Shown: positions 22,821 to 34,678, counted from the stretch's first letter. The stretch: DNA of 64,000 bases from Adiantum capillus-veneris (GCA_014529385.2 CM043945.1:99637463-99701462), one strand, 5' to 3'. Program-made: numbers and translations. The notes: generated from the sequence alone by a model not told the origin.

Positions 22821-23353
22821 AGCGAGAGAGAAGGTGAGTCTCTTTTGCTCATGGGTTGCAGGGTACTTTGCATGGAGTGCAGAGTAGTGAGCTTGTTGTG
22901 CACACAGTTGGGGCACGACTTGAGCAGTCACACAGAGAGGTGACAGAGTCAGACATGCATGCTTTGCTAGTGACTGAGCAAAGCAGAGAGTCAGTTGTGT
23001 GAGATACTTCTTTGCAGGATAGACAGGTAGAGAGGTCTTGCTCTAGTGAGTCACGACAGGAGGACATTGTGCAAGAGTCTATGCATACGGAGTTAGAGCA
23101 TGAGAGCTCTAGTGAGTCACAGCAGATTGAGTGGTCATGTTTGCAGTGGATGATTGCAGAGGAGACTGAGATGTCAGCGATTATGCAGTCATTCCTTTCT
23201 ATGCTCGACAGTGAGCATGGGGATATAGTTGTGCATGATATGTCTTCCAGCAGACATCTAGAGCAGCTGGTTTGCTCTGAGGTTGCACGATAGGTTGATG
23301 CGTCTTTTGTGGACAGTCAGGAGATGCATGTGGCTGACATGCCTTGTTAGTCA
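22821..23353 (+). other. Degenerate interior of copia derivative
   Basis: A Glu/Ser-rich frame at 23012-23293 probably corresponds to the variable linker between integrase and reverse transcriptase. No catalytic motif is present. The integrase core and most of the RT appear to have been deleted. Confidence 0.4.
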
Positions 23354-23356
23354 GAG

Positions 23357-23581
23357 ATGCCTATTGCCAGGGATATATATGTTGATGCATGCTCCGTAGA
23401 GCTAGCAGGGCCCGCTAGCATTGCATCGGCATTCGGTGGTCTCATGTATGAGATGTTGATCTTGAGACCGGATATCGCAGCTGCAGTGGGAGCATTTGCA
23501 GTTGGGGTTGTCACTCGTTTGTTGACTGATGATGGCATAGTGCACGAGGGAGATATGCAGGTATTGCGTGCATACTTGTAG
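23357..23581 (+). pseudogene. copia reverse transcriptase C-terminal relic
   Basis: GGLMYEMLILRPDIAAAVG followed by RLLTDDG and VLRAYL corresponds to the copia RT/RNase H junction (usual form: G.LMY...TRPDI..AVG...RF...P...H...LRYL). The YVDD active site and the RNase H domain are absent. Confidence 0.75.
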
Positions 23582-23742
23582 TACGTGTGCGGTACGTTTG
23601 GTGGTGTATGGACTTACACGGGAGCAGGACAACCGGATGCACACGATCACAGCCAGCCAGTGGGCATCGGTTGAGAGCGGTTTTCTCTCGCCTTTTGTAG
23701 TCTTTAGACTAGGTTCTCTTGCTTAAAGTCACAGTCGCCTTT

Positions 23743-23753
23743 AAGTGGGAGGT
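23743..23753 (+). promoter_or_regulatory. Polypurine tract of copia derivative
   Basis: AAGTGGGAGGT immediately precedes the 3' LTR, as expected for the plus-strand primer. Confidence 0.9.
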
Positions 23754-23942
23754 TGTTGGGGTATAGGCGCCTGTGCCTTGCCCGGCCGCCCAGAGTTTGG
23801 GCGCCCACTGACTTGTATACCTTATACATAGCATAAGTGTATAGGGGGCTGCTCACTCTTTGGAGTCTTCCCACCCACATCGTGTGTGTGTCTCCTTCTC
23901 TCTCTCTCACTCTCCGTCTGTGGTGCTCCCCGATCCCCTTCA
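23754..23942 (+). repeat. 3' LTR of copia derivative
   Basis: 189 bp, followed by the GTTTG target duplication, after which the gag frame of element A continues with ENQPRGEERP. Confidence 0.95.
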
Positions 23943-23947
23943 GTTTG

Positions 23948-25303
23948 AAAATCAGCCAAGAGGTGAAGAAAGGCCTAGGAATGGTGTTGGACAAAGCAAT
24001 GGTAGGTACTGGAGGCAGACGCCCACATGTTATAATTGTGGAGAGTTGGGTCACATCAGCCCGCAATGTGATAAGCCACCAAGGATGGGGGGAGACATGT
24101 ATCCATTGCCAAGACAGGTGCTAACTAGGTCAAATGATTATGGCATCGAAATTAAGGGAGACGAAGGAACCAGTGGACTGACCCAAGAGGAAAAGGGAAA
24201 GACAAAAGTGCTAAGTGTAGTCACCTTGGAGAAGGCATCAAAGCTAGAGGATACATTAGTGATACCTATTGGGAAGAGGACCACAGAGGAAAAGGAAGGA
24301 AGAAGTGCCCCAGGTCCTAGCAAGAAGAAGGGAAAGAGCCATGAAGGTGAGGATGTCAAGGACAAGAGAAAAAGGAGGGCTCGTCGCAAGTTTCATGTTT
24401 CAGATTTTCCACTAGGGGATGGGCAATTAAGCTATGACTTGAAGGAGGATCTGACAAGCAAGAAAGCCGATGTTACTTTTGGGCAGCTTATAGAGATGGT
24501 GCCTAAGCTAAAGCGACAGTGGAAGAGGATGGTTAACCCAATGGAGAAAGAGTCAGAGAGAGGTTCAGTGAAGGTGTTGGCGATGGATGAGCTACCAGAC
24601 ATTTGTCCAATAGTAGATGTGTGGCACAAAAGAAAAAATTTGGGACAAGGTTATGTGGATGGTGGAGCTCAAATATGCGTCATAACACACTCATGCGTTG
24701 AGAAGATAGGCCTTACAGTGTCTGGGGTGTCAGGTTTCTGGATCAGATTGGCAAACCATCAGAAAGTAAAATGTTTGGGTGTTGTAAAGATCTTAGAAGT
24801 GGAAGCATATGATGCAAAGGTAGTGGTTGATTTTCATGTGATGCCAGCGGGGTTGGGAGCATATCCTATTATACTGGGCAGACCAAGTTTACGTGCAGTG
24901 GGAGCTGTTCAAGATTGGCGACATGGTACGATTAGCCTCTATGGAAAGACAGGTACCAAGAAGCTTTATAATATGGACACAAGAAAATGATTGGATGAGC
25001 TTTATGAAGATGAGGATGAGTCTAGTGATGAAGACTATTCCACAATGACTGATGAGGACAGTGATAGTACTACCAGTAGTGATGAGGATGCTAAGGTTGC
25101 ATTTCTTTTTATGGACAAAGGAATCCAGGAGTCTGGTTTATTTGCATTTGTGAATGAAGTTGAAGATGAGAGTGAAGGGCTTTATGAAGTGATTGAAGGG
25201 CTGATGCAAACCAAGGTTGAATTGCCAAAGAAGCATGAATTGATGACACAAATGATCAGTGCAGACCTCTCAACTATGGAGAAGGAGATATATTTGCACA
25301 TGC
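23948..25303 (+). pseudogene. gag C-terminus, zinc knuckle, protease and acidic linker of element A
   Basis: The frame continues from gag through CYNCGELGHISPQC, a CCHC zinc knuckle that binds element RNA. It then runs through a Lys/Glu-rich spacer and into an aspartic protease (YVDGGAQICVITHSCV, with DGGA where DSGA/DTGA is usual, and ILGRPSLRAVGA, the conserved hydrophobic-Gly motif). A TGA at 24988-24990 interrupts it where element B has Leu. The acidic segment after it (DEDESSDED) links protease to RT. The similarity to element B stops near 25304, before RT begins. Confidence 0.85.
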
Positions 25304-25519
25304 AGGTCTATGAAAGAGTAATTGATGGTTTTCTTGATGCAAAGTTGATATATGGAATCTCTACGGGTTCTCCTTGGGAACCAGGTGGAACCTTGATTAA
25401 GATTTTGATGCAAGGAATGCCAAGTGTTTTTGTGTGGGATCCAGGTGGCATGAATATCCCTTTTTGCTGCTCTGCTGCTGAGCATGAATGCTCTATCAGG
25501 CTAGGGGATGGGCAAATTA
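25304..25519 (+). other. Element A segment without counterpart in B, then polypurine region
   Basis: About 147 bases (25304-25450) replace the RT, RNase H and integrase regions present in element B. The frame reads on through IYGISTGSPWEPGG but shows no known domain. From about 25452 the sequence matches the 3' end of element B again, including AGGCTAGGGGATGGG, the likely polypurine tract, followed by CAAATTA and the LTR. Confidence 0.6.
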
Positions 25520-26648
25520 TTTCAGGAGTTTTTTGGATCAAGGGATTGCGCATATGTACATACACATGTATGGTGCATCAAATAAAGGATTGCCCATTTC
25601 CCTGAGCCAGGTGGTTACGTGGGGCCCACTTGCGTAGGACAGGGTGTACATAGTGCATCGATTTTCATTGTTACCAGTACTAGTGTGTTTTTTCTACAAT
25701 AATGAGGAGTTGGTAGCGTGTAAAACTTCTCGAGGAAGCTATCTGCGGGCCGATGACATGAGGTAAGCAGGTGCGCCAGATGGCATCTAGTGGCGTCAGG
25801 AGGCCGAATGGGGTCAATATTTGCACGTGGATGAGTACAGACACAACGTGCATGTTTTCTTGTGATAATTATGCAGAAAGGTCATCATGAGGACCATATT
25901 TTGGGGTCACTTCATGTGGTTGTGAGACGCATTATTAGAAAAAGTTGAGTGCCAGGTGTGTGCATGGATACAGCAGGGTGACAACTATGCACTGCGAGGT
26001 CAGTTTTTGGCCTGTTCGGGGTCCGTTTGAGGTCATCTAAAAGGCCAAGGGCGCCCAACTAATAAAGCTAAGTGTGGGAACTGAAAAAATAGAGAGAAGA
26101 CCAGAAATAACGTGGAGAAAGAGAGGAGGAACAACTGCAACTGTGTTTTTGGGATTTTTGGAGCCTATTTTGGCCGTAAACTGCTCATCTGAGGTCGGAT
26201 TTGAGACCTTTGACATTGTAGACTGGGGTTTTGGGCCGTTCCGGACGCGATGGCGCTGTCCATTTTGCCAAATTTCTCACTCTTTTTCTGTTGTTTTGGC
26301 TGTGTAAGTTTCTCCTATGAGCGAAGTTTCTGCTCCTATTTGTGATTGTATCTGGTATCTTTTATCCATATTGTGTGAGCTATTTGCCCCATTGGTGTTG
26401 GCCCAAGCTCAATTGTATCTAAACATAAAAAATTCTCCTCTTTTGAGCTGAATTTTTTGGGTGTGTGTGTGTGTGTGTGGAGTGGGCAAGTGGATAGTCT
26501 CTCTCCTCTCACTCCAGAGGTGTGTTCCCTGTCTCGGCCAGGTGTGTTGTGTAAGCCGAGTGGTGCCCCATAGTGTGTGTGTGTATCATTCCAAGAGTGT
26601 GTGTCGGGTCTTTATAGAGGCGCTGTGTGTGTTTTCACCCCGCTCACA
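25520..26648 (+). repeat. 3' LTR of element A
   Basis: It begins TTTCAGGAG (the usual TG changed to TT) and ends CTCACA before the CCGG duplication. Confidence 0.9.
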
Positions 26649-26762
26649 CCGGATTCAAAGAAACCACCAAAAACCTCGCCATAAGTGGGCAACAAGGAGT
26701 ACATATGGCTATGAGCCGGATTCAAGAGAACTACCAGAAACCTCGCCATAAGTGGGTGACAA
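26649..26762. repeat. Two-copy tandem repeat split by element A
   Basis: A unit of about 67 bases (GTACATATGGCTATGAGCCGG, then a GATTCAA block and CCTCGCCATAAGTGGG) occurs intact at about 26697-26762. The preceding copy is split: its first 24 bases are at 18036-18059 and the remainder at 26649-26696. This independently confirms the insertion point of element A. Confidence 0.85.
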
Positions 26763-27462
26763 GGTTAGTCCATTTCAAGTTATGTTTGTTTTTTTTAGTC
26801 TATGTTTTGCTTTTCATTTTGGAATTGATTTCTCTGTTGTGCAAAGCAAAGTGCTTGGGCAGACTCCATATGAAGCCGCTATTCACAGCACAGTGCTTTG
26901 TCACTTTTCCTGCGAAGCAAGGCTTCTCTTATGACTATTAGCACCATGCTATTGTCACACATCTTTCACACTACGTGGATATAAGCTCACAGTTTATGCA
27001 ACGGTGCACTGTGATGTATCCATGCCAGTGTAATCATGCACGTCACGTATCATAACTCCCATGGTTGAGACAATCATTGAAGCCAAGGGCTTATTCTTCT
27101 ATTTTTTGTTTCGTATGCATGGCACACTAGTACAATGGCTGTACAACACCCATCATTGCATACGCTTCCGCTATAGCACTAGCTACTCTGTCAAGGACGA
27201 GCTTAGTTGTTACTGTTTTCAAACATTTTATTTTTATGTTTATTCACAAGCAACGTGCCATACATCTGCACCCTGATACAGTCACGATCACATACAAGGT
27301 AAGTGGATCCAAATGTGACTTCTGGTACCTCTCTCTATGTAGACATGGTACAATTCCATTGATGTACGCTTATAGGATAAGCTATGATACAGACATGGTA
27401 TGAACTGGAGCATTTGAAAACAGCATACAACACATTAGAATAAGGGAATTTCCTCAGCCCAG

Positions 27463-27546
<84 letters not shown>

Positions 27547-27826
27547 AACTTCTATGCGGGAAAGGTGAAACTAGGCATGGTCTTATTACAATCTTTTTAT
27601 GTTAATATGGTAACAAGAAGGGCTACGTGCCACCTATTGATACCTATTTTGGCATGGCTAAGAGCCATCTGTTTGTAGTCTATCAGTGATTGATTTCAAG
27701 ATGGAACACTTCTATCCAGTTAAGTACCCATCGATTATAATGGACAAGCACTCCCTTGTCCTTGTTTCCCACGTTCACATTATTGGAGCTATTTATAAGC
27801 TCTAAGAAATCTCATATGAATCCCTC
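26763..27826. other. Intergenic DNA with long CT tract
   Basis: No gene is recognised. A pure CT tract of about 37 repeats lies at 27468-27541. Confidence 0.5.
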
Positions 27827-28850
27827 AACACTTGAATAATTAAATATACATAGAATATAATATCCTTTCGCAATAGCCTAGCTCGATCAAGCATTTTCCA
27901 CCTATTAGCTGCAAATGAATAGTAGAATATCAGTTCCATAACACCTACTAGCTCTCTCCACCTTCGAAGGTGTTTGAGGTCTTAGGAATGAGGCTTGGGA
28001 TAGATAATGCTTTCCACAAAGTTATGTTATGCTCGTGATGCATGAAGCTTTCCATCTTCATTTCATCACCTAGGTCACAAGGAACACAAAGATTGTATTG
28101 TACCAAGTCTCTCCTAATGGGAGAAACTATAATACAAATGCCTACTGGAGGGGGGACCAGCTTGACATAAATCTAGTCCTCAATTGTTGTCATGTTCACT
28201 AGATTCTCTCTCTTGAAAAAGTATTGTTCTTGCCAAGTTATATGTTTATGTTGCTACCATCAATTAAGTTCACCCGCTATGCTCACAAAGTAATTTTGCA
28301 AAAGTACTTTCTCTAGCTAAACTACACTACTCTCAAAGTTAATAGTCCATTTCCATTACATGGGCGGTTCCACAAGACAGTTGCAAAGGGACAATGATGT
28401 GGAAAATCAAGATGTTATTCTTACTCATTGAATCTCTTGTTGAACCGTGCTCCCGACCAAATGAACAGTTGGATCCATGAAGGATGTCACTGTGGAAAAC
28501 ATTAGTGTTCTTATGAAGATACAACCACTTTCGTTTTTGAGCACAAAAACGCTTCTCCAAGGGGGGAGTAATGCCATCCCAAGAGCAACAACCATGGAGG
28601 TCAAGGACCGGGCCAAGTGCCGCCTACCAGTGGGAAGTGATCCTAGGTCAGGTGGCTATAAAGGGAGGTCGGACAAAGGATTCGGACATGGCAGTCCCAG
28701 CATGTTATATAACAATGTCATCACATTATCATAAACCAAATCCAATTTCATATCAATATAATCCAAATCATTTTCATTATATACCCAAGTTGACAAAATT
28801 AGAGTAGTAGTAGTGGTGGCCAACAAATTTTTGTATGATTTTGTAATTGT
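27827..28850. repeat. Dispersed repeat family R1, copy 2 (first blocks)
   Basis: 27827-27945 and about 28600-28850 match 11790-11910, the LTR-like end at 13.9-14.05 kb, and 12200-12360. The promoter-like TATAAAGGGAGG block is at about 28659 and GGCAGTCCCAG at about 28690. The primer site following the block at 14051 is absent here. The R1 blocks appear in a rearranged order between the two locations. Confidence 0.55.
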
Positions 28851-30250
28851 GTTACCTAAATTGACGATCCAAACCAACTAGGGATGCTATACACTTTTAT
28901 TACATAAATTGATCGATATGAACTTGTGTTGCTTAACACTAGGTTGGTAATGGGACACTTTTATGTCCTGTTAAGTGACCATTTTCCTTGAATTATGTCA
29001 AGAGTTTCAAAATGGATTTTGAGGTGCTATCTATCTAGAAAGTTGTCTCATGAGCTGAAAAAAACTCGACATTTTTTTGGAATATCAATTCCATCTTTAA
29101 CCTTGTCCTTGCACAACATTTCACAACCTAAACTGTGTGAAAAAACGGGTCCTGATTTTGGCTTTTTTCAACTTTTTGCAACTATACCACTCTAGAATTC
29201 ATTTTCGTGAGGTCTATAATGCTAGAGAACTATCTTTAGTAGGCCTCAACATGTCCTAATGCTGCTAGGGAGAAATAAATATTAAAGTTGTAAGTTATGA
29301 CCAAATTACAAAAATTGTCAAATCCTGTTTTTTAGCCAATTTTAGCCCTTCTATGATTTTTTTGGTGGATTTCATGATATCCAAATGCATTTTTTATTTT
29401 CTATGTCGCATATTGTAACATAAAGCTAATATTCTTGAGTTTTGGGGCACCTAATACCCTATTTTGCATAGTATACAACGATGGTTGATTTTTTCAATTA
29501 TAGAAGAAAACGAAACATTCTAGTATATCAAGTATAGCTTTTTCAATATTGTTAGTTTCTTGTGACAACTACATGCACTTTGTAGGTAGTAACCATATCT
29601 AGTCATAAGAATCAAATTTGGTTAGATATTGAATAGTTTCTATGGGATTCTACAACTCATAATGTTGAACCCAGCTTTTTCATGTTTGTTGTATTTAGCA
29701 CTTCATCTTTGTCCCCACGATTCCCCTTGGTAAGAGATGTATTATTCTTTTGACATGCTCCATGGCTCCTTATGAACATAAAGGACAATAGGGAACTAAT
29801 AAAACATGCATATATTATTTGTATTAAGTGTGGCTATAGAAACTTTGATGATAGGTTTGCAGAATGGTAAAAATTCAACTTTTTTGTACCTATTTATTTT
29901 GGCAAAACAAAAAATAGTGAGTGAGAAGCAATCATATGTTCTGATCACCAACCCATTGAAGTTAACTAGGGAATTTATCTCAAGTCCTACAAAAATCCCT
30001 AATCTTATTTTTATGCAACAAAACGTAAGAAATTACTGTTTTGATGAAAATGCACTGGTCCATCAACTTTGGAGGCTTGGTGTGACCAAAAGATGAGAAA
30101 TTTTACAAGTTTCTTATTTTTTCCATGTGTAGTAGGCCTTGAACTATAACCTCATGAAAGGATTTTACAAAATAAGTGGATCTACTATGGTTTTGGAGGT
30201 TTTTTTCAAAACCCTGAAAGGACACTTTTATGTCCTGTTAGGTTACCAAC
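28851..30250. other. AT-rich DNA, nothing recognised; likely insertion within R1
   Basis: This stretch separates two R1 blocks and has no counterpart at 12.4 kb. Its two ends carry related sequence: TAGGTTGGTAATGGGACACTTTTATGTCCTG near 28942 and, in the opposite orientation, GGACACTTTTATGTCCTGTTAGGTTACCAACCTA near 30222. This looks like terminal inverted repeats of a roughly 1.3-kb non-coding element. Confidence 0.45.
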
Positions 30251-30620
30251 CTAGTGTTAAGCCGGTGAATCTGCATTTATAGTCGTGCTATTTAATTTGG
30301 CGAATCTCCACTAATGCTACCTAAACCAACGGATTTGCATTTATGATCGTGCAACCTACATCGATAAATTTTCACTAATGCTACATAAATTGATGGATCT
30401 GCATTTATGGTCGTGTTGCGTAATTAACTAACAACTCTGCACTAAACAAATTGGTGTTGCTTGAACGAGTCTACACCAAGATAAAATTTTGCACAAAGAA
30501 TAAACCAATGAATTTGTGTACATGTGACCATTGGACTAAGCAAGGCATAAGTTACACATATTTTCTACCATTTTAAATTCAAAATCTGAGTACATTTGGT
30601 GAAGAAAGACTTACAATCGT
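30251..30620. repeat. R1 block: short tandem motif
   Basis: Variants of a motif around CCTAAATTGATGGATCTGCA recur about every 45-60 bases and correspond to 12370-12540, ending with GTGACCATTGGACTAAGCAA, which matches GTGACCAATGGACTAGACAA near 12519. Confidence 0.6.
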
Positions 30621-30899
30621 GTTTCAAATTTTCCTAGCTCATCAAGTTCTCCTTACTTAATTAATGTATGTGATCCCAATCACCTCTTGCAGTATGTTCT
30701 CCCAATCTTTGCAGCACGTCTCATTAAGGAGAATCTGCGCAGATCCTTTGCTGGGTTCGAGGGGAAAGCTGGATTTTACGACACGCGGACAGGAGAGAGA
30801 GGATTTGTGAATGTCGCGCATCTGGGTCTGGGTAGAGAGGTTGATTTTTTGGGCGGTGCAGGGAGATGATGAGTCAGTGCCGCAGGAAGGGCATGGAAC

Positions 30900-30910
30900 G
30901 CAGAGAGAGC

Positions 30911-30958
<48 letters not shown>

Positions 30959-31056
30959 TGGACGCGAGCATAGGTGATCGCAAGGTGCTGAGCTGCCAGC
31001 CTTGGAGCTGAGTGCCACGCAGAGTGTGCATTGAGCAAGCGACAAAATGCAGAGAC

Positions 31057-31113
<57 letters not shown>

Positions 31114-31210
31114 TGGACGCGAGCATAGGTGATCGCAAGGTGCTGAGCCGGCAGCCTTGGAGCTGAGTGCGAAGCAGAGTGTGCATTGGGCAAGCGACAG
31201 ATGGATAGAG
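30900..31210. repeat. 155-bp tandem duplication containing CT tracts
   Basis: Two copies of a CT tract followed by GGTTGGACGCGAGCATAGG and about 85 further bases start at 30956 and 31111, a period of 155 bases. The copies are about 95 percent alike. The long minus-strand frames here consist of translated repeat. Confidence 0.9.
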
Positions 31211-31753
31211 TAAATGGTTGATCAAGGTCTGGTTGAGGGTCGACAGGGGGCATCATCGCTCGATGATGGGGGATGGGAGGGAGAAATGGTGCAATTGCAG
31301 TCGTGTGGCAGATAGGGCCATCGCAAGAGAAGTGTGGCAGATAGGACCATGAGAGGATGAGCTATTGGCGTGTGTATCGCCTCCAAGTCACTACTTGCTT
31401 TCAAAAGTTAAGGAGACGAAGGGATATTCGAAGGAAATTAATTAATTGATGCAACTTAGACCCAGTAAGTCAGCAAAAGAATGCCTTCATGTCTAATGTA
31501 GGCGCAACCAATTTTGGTTTGGGTTGTTTAAAGGGTATCTCAGAGGATACCTTCTCATATCAAAAGCCAAAGTTGAAAGCACTGACAAGTGGCGCAAAGA
31601 TCAATTTTATTTTGTGAAGGGCCTTTTACTGAGCCTGGAGATGTTTGTAAAGTTGGTGTTGCGCTGTCAGCCAACAAAGGAGTTTGTCTCGGGCAGTCCA
31701 AGCAGATGCGAAGCGGAGGCACAGGAAAGCACCCGCAAGGGGAGAACCGCCAT

Positions 31754-31814
<61 letters not shown>

Positions 31815-32839
31815 CGGATGTCAATGCAAAACAGGTTGTTTTGCCATGCCTGCAGCCCCAAGAGCAGGCTACGACACTGTGTGTGTAGCGCTATGACGGT
31901 GCCGACTTGTGGAGAGAGTGTCCAGAATGAGCCAGCGCGCGAGAGCTGTGAACTGAGCAAATGAGCAAGGAGGGGGGTTGGACAGCTGCCGTGCGATGGT
32001 GCTGGAGCAGACCTGGAGGAGATCTTGTTGAGAAGCAGGGCCGCGCGGCGGGGGGGGGGGGGGGGGGGGGGGGGGGCCTCACTGGAGATGGGGCTGAGCA
32101 GCTGATGTGCAGGCAGGGGTCGCAGGGCAGCTATGGCGAAGCACGTCGGGCGACGGCCGAGGGAAGAGAGAGGAGAGAGAGAGACAGCCTATTTACGTGT
32201 TTTGGGGAGGGAGAGAGGAAGGGATCTGGCGAGATTTAGTTTAAAAGAAGAACGTAGACCGAGTGTATTGAGAGAGAAAACTCTCAAAAACTCAAAAAAC
32301 AATGAGAAAAAGAGACCCATAGCATATGACTTTCAAGTTCTGATAATAATAATCCAATGAAATGAACCATAAGCTATACAACAAAATTTTAACCTTAGTA
32401 TAAATCATTGCGTAGGTGTGGATTTGACTTGTCTCATCATAACGTAAACCTCCTTAACTTCACACGAGTTGAAAATGTAAAATTGTCCAACACCATTTTG
32501 AATGGCTTTATCCCAATGCTTTAATTTCCTTAGAATATATGGATTGAAAAAAAAAGGCAGTTAAGATGTTACTTTATTAGGTTTGGATTAAAAAAAAAAT
32601 GTCTTAAGTGATGTCTTACAACCCTACTTGTTGTACAATTTTAAATCAAGAACGCTTAGAAGATGCAAAAATTTCATTTTATGTGAACGTGATATATATG
32701 GCTCAATGACGCTTCATTTAGACGGAATCAACTCGTGATTCCTTCCCTGTCACCTCATTTCCCAAACAAAAAAGGGAGCCCCTCCGCCCACCCCGGCCCC
32801 ACGCATCGCAGCCCCTTCTCTCGTCTTACAACACAGAGC

Positions 32840-32840
<1 letters not shown>
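31211..32840. other. Intergenic DNA with CT tract and 27-bp poly-G run
   Basis: A CT tract spans about 31757-31811 and an uninterrupted G run spans 32050-32076, which could fold into G-quadruplex or be a source of sequencing error. Short frames here cross these tracts and show no domain. Confidence 0.6.
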
Positions 32841-32888
<48 letters not shown>

Positions 32889-33194
32889 GCCTGAGTTGCA
32901 TTCGCCCAGAGCTGTGATCCACACGAAGCTTGCCCTGCCCCCTTCCCCATCCTCTCTTGCTGCTGCAGCATCCCCCCCGCCCAAGCTGCGGATTAAGCTG
33001 GACACGCAAGCTATGACGCCTTGCTGCCCACAGTGCGAGCGCGATTTTCCCTCTTTGTCGCAGCGGCTGGGCCTTCCCCTCTATGTCACCACACACGGCC
33101 TTCCCAATGAGCTGCACTGGAAACCAGCATGCACACTTCTTTCCAACATTCCCAGTGGGCCTGCAACGTGCGGAGCCTCAGGAAACCATCCTGC

Positions 33195-33250
<56 letters not shown>

Positions 33251-34445
33251 ACTCCCCCATCCTGTGTTGGGCACATATCAGGCAGTTGCTACCTTGTCTT
33301 TCCTTGCCTCAGACTCCCGACCTGCTACCCAAACCCGTCTAGCAATGAGACCATCGTCCTGATCTCCATCTCCCACTTGGTGGGCATAATATCCCCATCT
33401 CCCACTTGGTGGGCATAGTACCTTGGCCTATCTGACGCACCTACATGCACTAGACAAGGCTCCTCATGAAACGAGAAACATAAAAATCTCTCTCTCTCGC
33501 TCTCCTGACACACGGACACCTTTTCTGTCTCCTCTTTCTCTCTCTTTCCACGTGTAGGCTCCTCCCCTTTTACCCTTGGGAGTATCTCATGATATTCTTC
33601 CTAATTCGACGTGCTTGCAAAATTTGGGAGACATATTGATATAAATAGGGCCCACGTAGAGCTCGAGTATATATGGACATATAAAGGGTCATCCATAGCT
33701 AATGGTTGCTCCAAAAATATTTTCTTTTATCTCAAAATATCTAGCAAAAGACCACCACTCAAATCTAACCTAGTAAGGATACCTCTAACGTTAAATCTGG
33801 ATATCCCAATGAGATGTATCGAGTGAATTATGGTGAGCTTCCCAAAAGAATATAGCTAAATGGAAACAAACAATGAGACTATTTGATTACTCATCCCCAT
33901 GTGACGATTGGAATTCTAGCTTGGCTACTAGTAGTGTAAGTGGTATTGTTGGTTTCTCGTTCAAGGACTTACAAATCTAGTGTATATTATTCCAACTAGT
34001 AAAACGGCACCGTCTTCGACGGCAGCATGGCCCTTCATACCCTCAAACCCCTTGCTTCCAGCGCCTATTCAAAGAGGGTTTTGGACCATTGGACAAAGTT
34101 ATGAGATAACAGGATCAGAGATGCCTTGCGTTATTTTTATTGGAGTTGCGCAGACATAGGGAGAGCCTCTCAAGGAGACCAACAGTAGGAGACACTCACA
34201 AAGGGAGATCACTGATTTCTTTAGACTACATATGTGGCATTCAGATGAGCAGGCATCACAACATACTTTAGAGGAGGTTACAGATCTTCATGTGCAATCG
34301 GCTAGAGTAACCTAGTAAAGCACATTAGTAATGGTTTTTCCCAAACACTTGCTAGCTGTAGGTGGAATCATCACATTAAACCTATGTATCTTTCGAGAAC
34401 CTACTCTGATGCGGGCTGCTAATCGGGTGGTCGAAATGGACATCG

Positions 34446-34448
<3 letters not shown>
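32841..34448. other. Intergenic DNA with CT and GA tracts; 28-bp duplication
   Basis: CT tract about 32841-32887 and GA tract about 33198-33248, complementary and 310 bases apart. A 28-base segment with ATCTCCCACTTGGTGGGCAT is duplicated at 33366-33389 and 33394-33418. A 100-codon plus-strand frame between the tracts (32896-33198) has a relatively GC-rich, Pro/Ala/Cys-containing composition, but I recognise no domain. Confidence 0.5.
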
Positions 34449-34514
<66 letters not shown>

Positions 34515-34605
34515 GAGCTATTTGGAAAGCTGGGGGATGGTTGCAGCTGCAAGAATCCGTTGTACACAATTTTCAAGGCCTTTGTTGTAGGCTCCAAACC
34601 TCAGA

Positions 34606-34678
<73 letters not shown>
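34449..34678. repeat. GA, CT and CA microsatellites
   Basis: GA tract about 34449-34511, CT tract about 34610-34642 joined directly to a CA tract 34643-34678. The GA and CT tracts could pair. Confidence 0.95.

Larger units (their letters stand above)
21059..23942 (+). mobile_element. Ty1/copia deletion derivative nested in element A gag
   Basis: Two 189-bp LTRs (21059-21247 and 23754-23942) flank a 2.5-kb interior. The 5-bp target duplication GTTTG (21054-21058 and 23943-23947) is perfect. The primer site TGGTATCAGAGC (21250-21261, initiator tRNA-Met) and the polypurine tract AAGTGGGAGGT (23743-23753) are intact. Only scraps of pol remain: a protease tail at about 22490-22646 (LGCVHMADGV, VRYVPDL), a pre-integrase-like segment at about 22657-22820 (SGCQISLRERDF), and the end of the reverse transcriptase at about 23430-23581 (LMYEMLILRPDIAAAVG). 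No gag, integrase core or catalytic RT motif is visible. The LTRs differ at only two of 189 positions, so the insertion is young despite the lack of coding capacity. It must have been mobilised in trans. Confidence 0.92.
18060..26648 (+). mobile_element. Ty3/gypsy Tat-type LTR retrotransposon A, pol-deleted, with nested copia derivative
   Basis: The element is bounded by LTRs 18060-19203 and 25520-26648 and flanked by CCGG on both sides (18056-18059 and 26649-26652), a 4-bp target duplication. Order: 5' LTR, primer site, leader with a 72-codon ORF, gag, zinc knuckle, protease, acidic linker, then an abrupt break near 25304 and the polypurine region and 3' LTR. Reverse transcriptase, both RNase H domains and integrase are missing compared with element B. 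About 147 bases at 25304-25450 have no counterpart in element B. A 2.9-kb copia derivative interrupts gag. The element is therefore non-autonomous and dead. The LTRs are visibly diverged from each other, so this is an older insertion than element B. Confidence 0.9.

Noticed and set aside
24138-24629. Minus-strand open frames opposite the gag/protease of element A
   Set aside because: They are shadows of the plus-strand polyprotein; the same applies to plus-strand frames opposite element B and the LINE.
18060-26648. Element A as a complete autonomous retrotransposon
   Set aside because: RT, RNase H and integrase are absent; only gag, knuckle, protease and linker remain.
32896-33198. 100-codon plus-strand frame as a host gene
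   Set aside because: Although GC-rich and without microsatellite translation in most of its length, it shows no domain or transit-peptide pattern I can defend.
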